64,000 nt of DNA from Undibacterium parvum (lineage in GTDB: Bacteria; Pseudomonadota; Gammaproteobacteria; Burkholderiales; Burkholderiaceae_D). The stretch lies in contig NZ_CP034464.1 in assembly GCF_003955735.1 (NCBI RefSeq), forward strand, positions 1,612,001 to 1,676,000, read 5' to 3'. Within the stretch, counting starts at the first letter, position 1. Every line of letters starts with the position of its first letter. The position numbers and the translations under genes were made by a program. The notes under the pieces were generated by a model. That model worked only from the letters and a program-made list of their open reading frames with translations, searched no databases and had not been told where the DNA came from. Below are positions 62,624 to 64,000 of this stretch, piece by piece.

Positions 62624-64000
62624 ATGTCGCCAAAAAAAATTCTGCCTTTGTTATTGCTAGCCGCATTCGCCACGCAAGCTGCCAACGCGAGTATTTCTTT
62701 ATTGGCGATAGGCACTTTGGATGGCAGCGGCGCTGATCTGTCCGCGAAAACCTCAGGTTTGCTGGAAAACGGTTTGGCCGGCAATTTACTCGGCGGCGTC
62801 GGTTCTGGCCTGGCATGGGCCGGTGGCAATACCTTTATTGCGACACCGGATCGCGGCCCCAACGCCACTGCCTACAATCCTCTGGTAGATGACACCACTT
62901 CTTACATTGCGCGCTTCCAAACCATTAACTTGGCGCTGACTCAGAACACTTCAGGCTCAGGCTTGGCCTACAACTTAACGCCGGTACTCAGCGCCACGAC
63001 TCTATTATCTAGCGCCACGCCTTTGGTGTACGGCACAGGCGCACTGGGCACAGGCACCGTGGGCAGCACCTCGTATACTTTAGGAAGTGGTGTACCGCTA
63101 CTCAATGCGATCGACAAAACTAATTATTTTACCGGTCGCTCGGATAATTTTGATGCCAGCAAGTCTTCCAGCAACCCGAATAATGCGCGCTTAGACCCGG
63201 AAGCGGTGCGGGTCTCGAACGACGGCAAGAGCGTTTTTGTGTCTGACGAATACGGCCCTTACGTCTACCAATTTGATCGCGCCAGCGGCACTCGCATCAA
63301 ATCGTTTGAATTGCCCTCCAATCTTGCGATTAGCAAGCCGAGCGCACAAAGCAGCATAGAAATTGCAGGCAATAGCAGCGGCCGCGTTACCAACAAGGGC
63401 ATGGAAGGTTTGGCGATTTCGCCCGACGGCAAAACCCTGGTGGGCATCATGCAGGCCCCGCTAGCGCAAGACAGTAACAAAAATGTGCGTATCGTGACCA
63501 TCGATATCGCTTCCGGAGCGACTCATCAATATGCCTACAAACTGAGCACTGGTAGTGGCGTGAGCGAAATCGTGGCACTCAACGATCACCAGTTCTTAGT
63601 CGACGAGCGCGATGGCAAAGGTCTGGGCGACGGCACTACTGCAGTGGCAAAACAAATCTTTAAAATCGATCTGACAGGCGCGCAAGATGTCAGCAATATC
63701 AGCGGTGATCTGAGCTCTAAAGCGGTCGGGAAATCTTTATTGCTCGATGTGGTGAGCACTCTGAATGCGAACGGTATCAGCAGCAATAATATCCCTTCAA
63801 AAATTGAAGGCATGGCTTTCGGTGAAGATTTGATGATCAAAGGGGTTAAAACGCATACTCTGTATGTGTCTAACGATAATGACTTCGTCGCAGGCAGCGC
63901 CGGACATAATAAGTTTTACGTCTTTGGTGTCACCGATGCCGATCTGGGCGCAGGCTATAGCTACACTGCACAAGCGGTATCGGCAGTACCCGAGCCTAGC
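62624..64000 (+). CDS. Esterase-like activity of phytase family protein with PEP-CTERM signal (cut by window edge)
   Basis: 459 codons visible, in frame to the end. The signal peptide is KKILPLLLLAAFATQAANA. A beta-propeller with GVGSGLAWAGGNTFIATPDRG, RLDPEAVRVSNDGKSVFVSD, NKGMEGLAISPDGKTL and SKIEGMAFGEDL matches the esterase-like phytase family (PF13449), whose catalytic activity is poorly known. The last visible residues are AVSAVPEPS, the start of a PEP-CTERM sorting signal, so the protein is probably processed by an exosortase in the envelope. The C-terminal ~25 residues lie outside the window. Confidence 0.85.
   Translation, partial: MSPKKILPLLLLAAFATQAANASISLLAIGTLDGSGADLSAKTSGLLENGLAGNLLGGVGSGLAWAGGNTFIATPDRGPNATAYNPLVDDTTSYIARFQTINLALTQNTSGSGLAYNLTPVLSATTLLSSATPLVYGTGALGTGTVGSTSYTLGSGVPLLNAIDKTNYFTGRSDNFDASKSSSNPNNARLDPEAVRVSNDGKSVFVSDEYGPYVYQFDRASGTRIKSFELPSNLAISKPSAQSSIEIAGNSSGRVTNKGMEGLAISPDGKTLVGIMQAPLAQDSNKNVRIVTIDIASGATHQYAYKLSTGSGVSEIVALNDHQFLVDERDGKGLGDGTTAVAKQIFKIDLTGAQDVSNISGDLSSKAVGKSLLLDVVSTLNANGISSNNIPSKIEGMAFGEDLMIKGVKTHTLYVSNDNDFVAGSAGHNKFYVFGVTDADLGAGYSYTAQAVSAVPEPS

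Overview
The window reads as chromosome of a betaproteobacterium, most likely Oxalobacteraceae (Burkholderiales) and perhaps Undibacterium. The reasons are a proteobacterial-type gshA, a fused isobutyryl-CoA mutase (IcmF), a fused indolepyruvate ferredoxin oxidoreductase, a phytase-like esterase ending in what looks like a PEP-CTERM signal, and a moderate G+C by eye. The genus is inference. No tRNA, rRNA or CRISPR array was seen.

Layout. 1-6.2 kb holds gshA (cut by the window edge), small membrane and secreted proteins, a Cache-GGDEF diguanylate cyclase, and a Crp/Fnr regulator followed by a DUF2520 protein. 6.5-16.5 kb is one long plus-strand cluster: an AMP-forming acyl-CoA ligase, a complete branched-chain-amino-acid-type ABC importer (two ATPases, two permeases, one binding protein), a YjbR-like protein, a second CoA ligase of the PaaK type and an alpha/beta hydrolase. 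This looks like uptake coupled to CoA activation of an unknown carboxylic acid. 16.6-27.6 kb holds a CZB protein, a TetR-controlled dehydrogenase/AhpD-like/DUF1330 operon with two palindromic operator-like sites, an unrecognised 363-aa protein, an alpha-carbonic anhydrase, a nitronate monooxygenase, a TetR with an enoyl-CoA hydratase, and others. 28-43.6 kb holds a TonB receptor, an AIM24-like protein, an orphan PilT-like ATPase, a remnant of a TAXI-TRAP receptor, a large divergent class A PBP, RNA modification genes, a cyclophilin and a LysR/EamA pair. 44-52.7 kb carries a LysR gene, the indolepyruvate oxidoreductase and icmF, which suggests amino-acid and branched acyl-CoA catabolism.

52.8-61.7 kb is the accessory part. 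A complete IS66 element with a perfect 8-bp target duplication is followed by an A+T-rich orphan secreted protein and then by a compact plus-strand module: N-acetylmuramidase, holin-like two-TM protein, DUF5675 protein and a 755-aa phosphoesterase (phospholipase C family) with an unusual HExxE-containing N-terminal domain and no signal peptide. This phage-lysis-like cassette next to a leaderless hydrolase is the best candidate for an undescribed system, possibly holin/endolysin-dependent export or a lytic weapon. The window ends with an Ala-rich phasin-like protein with an exact internal duplication and the esterase gene cut at its PEP-CTERM motif.

Intergenic DNA is rich in dispersed repeats: at least seven copies of a REP-like palindrome built on GCATATYCCATGCGG, two copies of a ~170-bp inverted-repeat element with variable GACACAGA units, and several MITE-like elements.
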